Source of the DNA: Chloroflexota bacterium | GTDB taxonomy: Bacteria > Chloroflexota > Anaerolineae > Anaerolineales > Anaerolineaceae | DNA length: 6,343 nt | Assembly (NCBI GenBank): GCA_023406965.1 | Contig: JAEXTI010000183.1 | Span: 1-6,343 of the forward strand | Reading direction: 5' to 3' | Shown here: piece after piece, positions 6,210-6,343 of the stretch | Layout: the number at the start of each line of letters is the position of its first letter | How positions within the stretch are numbered: the first letter of the stretch is position 1 | The notes under the pieces: model-generated | The model's input: the letters and a program-made list of their open reading frames with translations, nothing else | Database searches by the model: none | Told to the model about the DNA's origin: nothing | Made by a program: the position numbers and the translations under genes

Positions 6210-6253
6210 CTCATCCAAAGGTGGATGAGAGCCGAATTTGAGGTGTTTGTAGG
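6210..6253 (+). repeat. Dispersed intergenic repeat, copy B, with a perfect hairpin
   Basis: Aligns gap-free with 2885-2928 (35 of 44 identical). It starts with the perfect hairpin CTCATCCA-AAGG-TGGATGAG (6210-6229, 8-bp stem, 4-nt loop). That lies 37 nt upstream of the seleno-redoxin ATG, so it may be in the operon's 5' leader or overlap its promoter. I see no convincing -35/-10 pair between it and the gene. Confidence 0.6.
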
Positions 6254-6275
6254 TGCTTTGCGCCCAGGTAGCACC
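6252..6275. repeat. Small inverted repeat following repeat copy B
   Basis: GGTGCT (6252-6257) pairs with AGCACC (6270-6275) around a 12-nt loop. It sits where copy A has the long hairpin, suggesting a shared fold with diverged sequence. Just beyond, CCAC (6274-6277) faces GTGG (6286-6289), comparable to CACCG/CGGTG after copy A. Confidence 0.4.
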
Positions 6276-6299
6276 ACAGTTAGCCGTGGAGGCGGAATC

Positions 6300-6314
6300 G
6301 CGCCCTTTGGGCGC
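6300..6314. other. GC-rich hairpin GCGCCC-TTT-GGGCGC
   Basis: Perfect 6-bp stem with a 3-nt loop. It has the same stem sequence as the hairpin at 930-945. On the plus strand it is followed by CTAAGAAAAAA, so there is no T-run; on the minus strand a T6 run precedes it. It is not an obvious terminator in either direction. Confidence 0.4.
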
Positions 6315-6319
6315 CTAAG

Positions 6320-6337
6320 AAAAAAGGTGTCAGGGAG
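6320..6337 (-). terminator. Possible 3' half of an intrinsic terminator cut by the window edge
   Basis: On the minus strand the sequence reads CTCCCTGACACC followed directly by TTTTTT. This is what the second arm and T-tract of an intrinsic terminator look like. The first arm would lie beyond 6343, and would end an upstream minus-strand gene outside the window. Only half is seen, so this is tentative. Confidence 0.25.
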
Positions 6338-6343
6338 TTTTGT

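Noticed and set aside
5966..6277. A separate short minus-strand gene ending at the TGA, starting at 6277
   Set aside because: The part before ATG 6172 is intergenic repeat sequence with no domain, and the coding part is the first third of the redoxin; the TGA is better read as Sec.
1..6343. tRNA or rRNA genes, CRISPR arrays and transposase genes
   Set aside because: Looked for cloverleaf-like segments, regularly spaced repeats and transposase motifs; none were convincing.

Overview
The window looks like chromosomal DNA of a free-living bacterium, or a metagenome contig of one. The protein styles fit Chloroflexota (Anaerolineae-like): a rifampin-phosphotransferase/PEP-synthase-type enzyme, a four-TM HAMP histidine kinase and a WTYxxINC redoxin. 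This is family-level impression only, with no rRNA or marker gene to confirm it. TGA is a normal stop for at least two genes here, so the genetic code appears standard.

Layout. Positions 2-955 (+) hold the C-terminal part of a PEP-utilising phosphotransferase, cut by the left edge. A short spacer with two palindromes and an extended -10 box precedes a two-gene plus-strand unit: an unknown eight-TM membrane protein built from two similar halves (1065-1892) and a flavin-reductase-like FMN-binding protein (1906-2589). A gene-free stretch rich in inverted repeats follows (2590-3000). The rest is a tight minus-strand operon, read from right to left: a lipoprotein thioredoxin-like protein (6172-5633), an MsrQ/YedZ haem membrane protein (5622-4954), an OmpR-type response regulator (4957-4262) and its histidine kinase (4272-3001). 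Gaps are 10 nt, then overlaps of 4 and 11 nt.

Main discovery. The redoxin reading frame is interrupted by one TGA (5968-5966) exactly where the first Cys of the CxxC active site belongs: WTYG-TGA-INC. The frame on both sides is intact and aligns with one redoxin domain. Eighteen nt after the TGA the mRNA can form a perfect 8-bp hairpin with a GUU loop, as expected of a bacterial SECIS element. The best reading is a selenoprotein with a Sec-x-x-Cys active site (Sec69, Cys72), anchored outside the membrane by a lipobox. Simple ORF callers would split it into two fragments.

How the genes may work together. MsrQ passes electrons from the membrane to a periplasmic partner, usually the molybdoenzyme MsrP, which is absent here. 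The seleno-redoxin occupies that operon position, suggesting an extracytoplasmic thiol/selenol redox or repair unit under its own two-component system. This recalls E. coli msrPQ beside hprRS. The operon is bracketed by two copies (about 80% identical over 44 bp) of an intergenic repeat in the same orientation.
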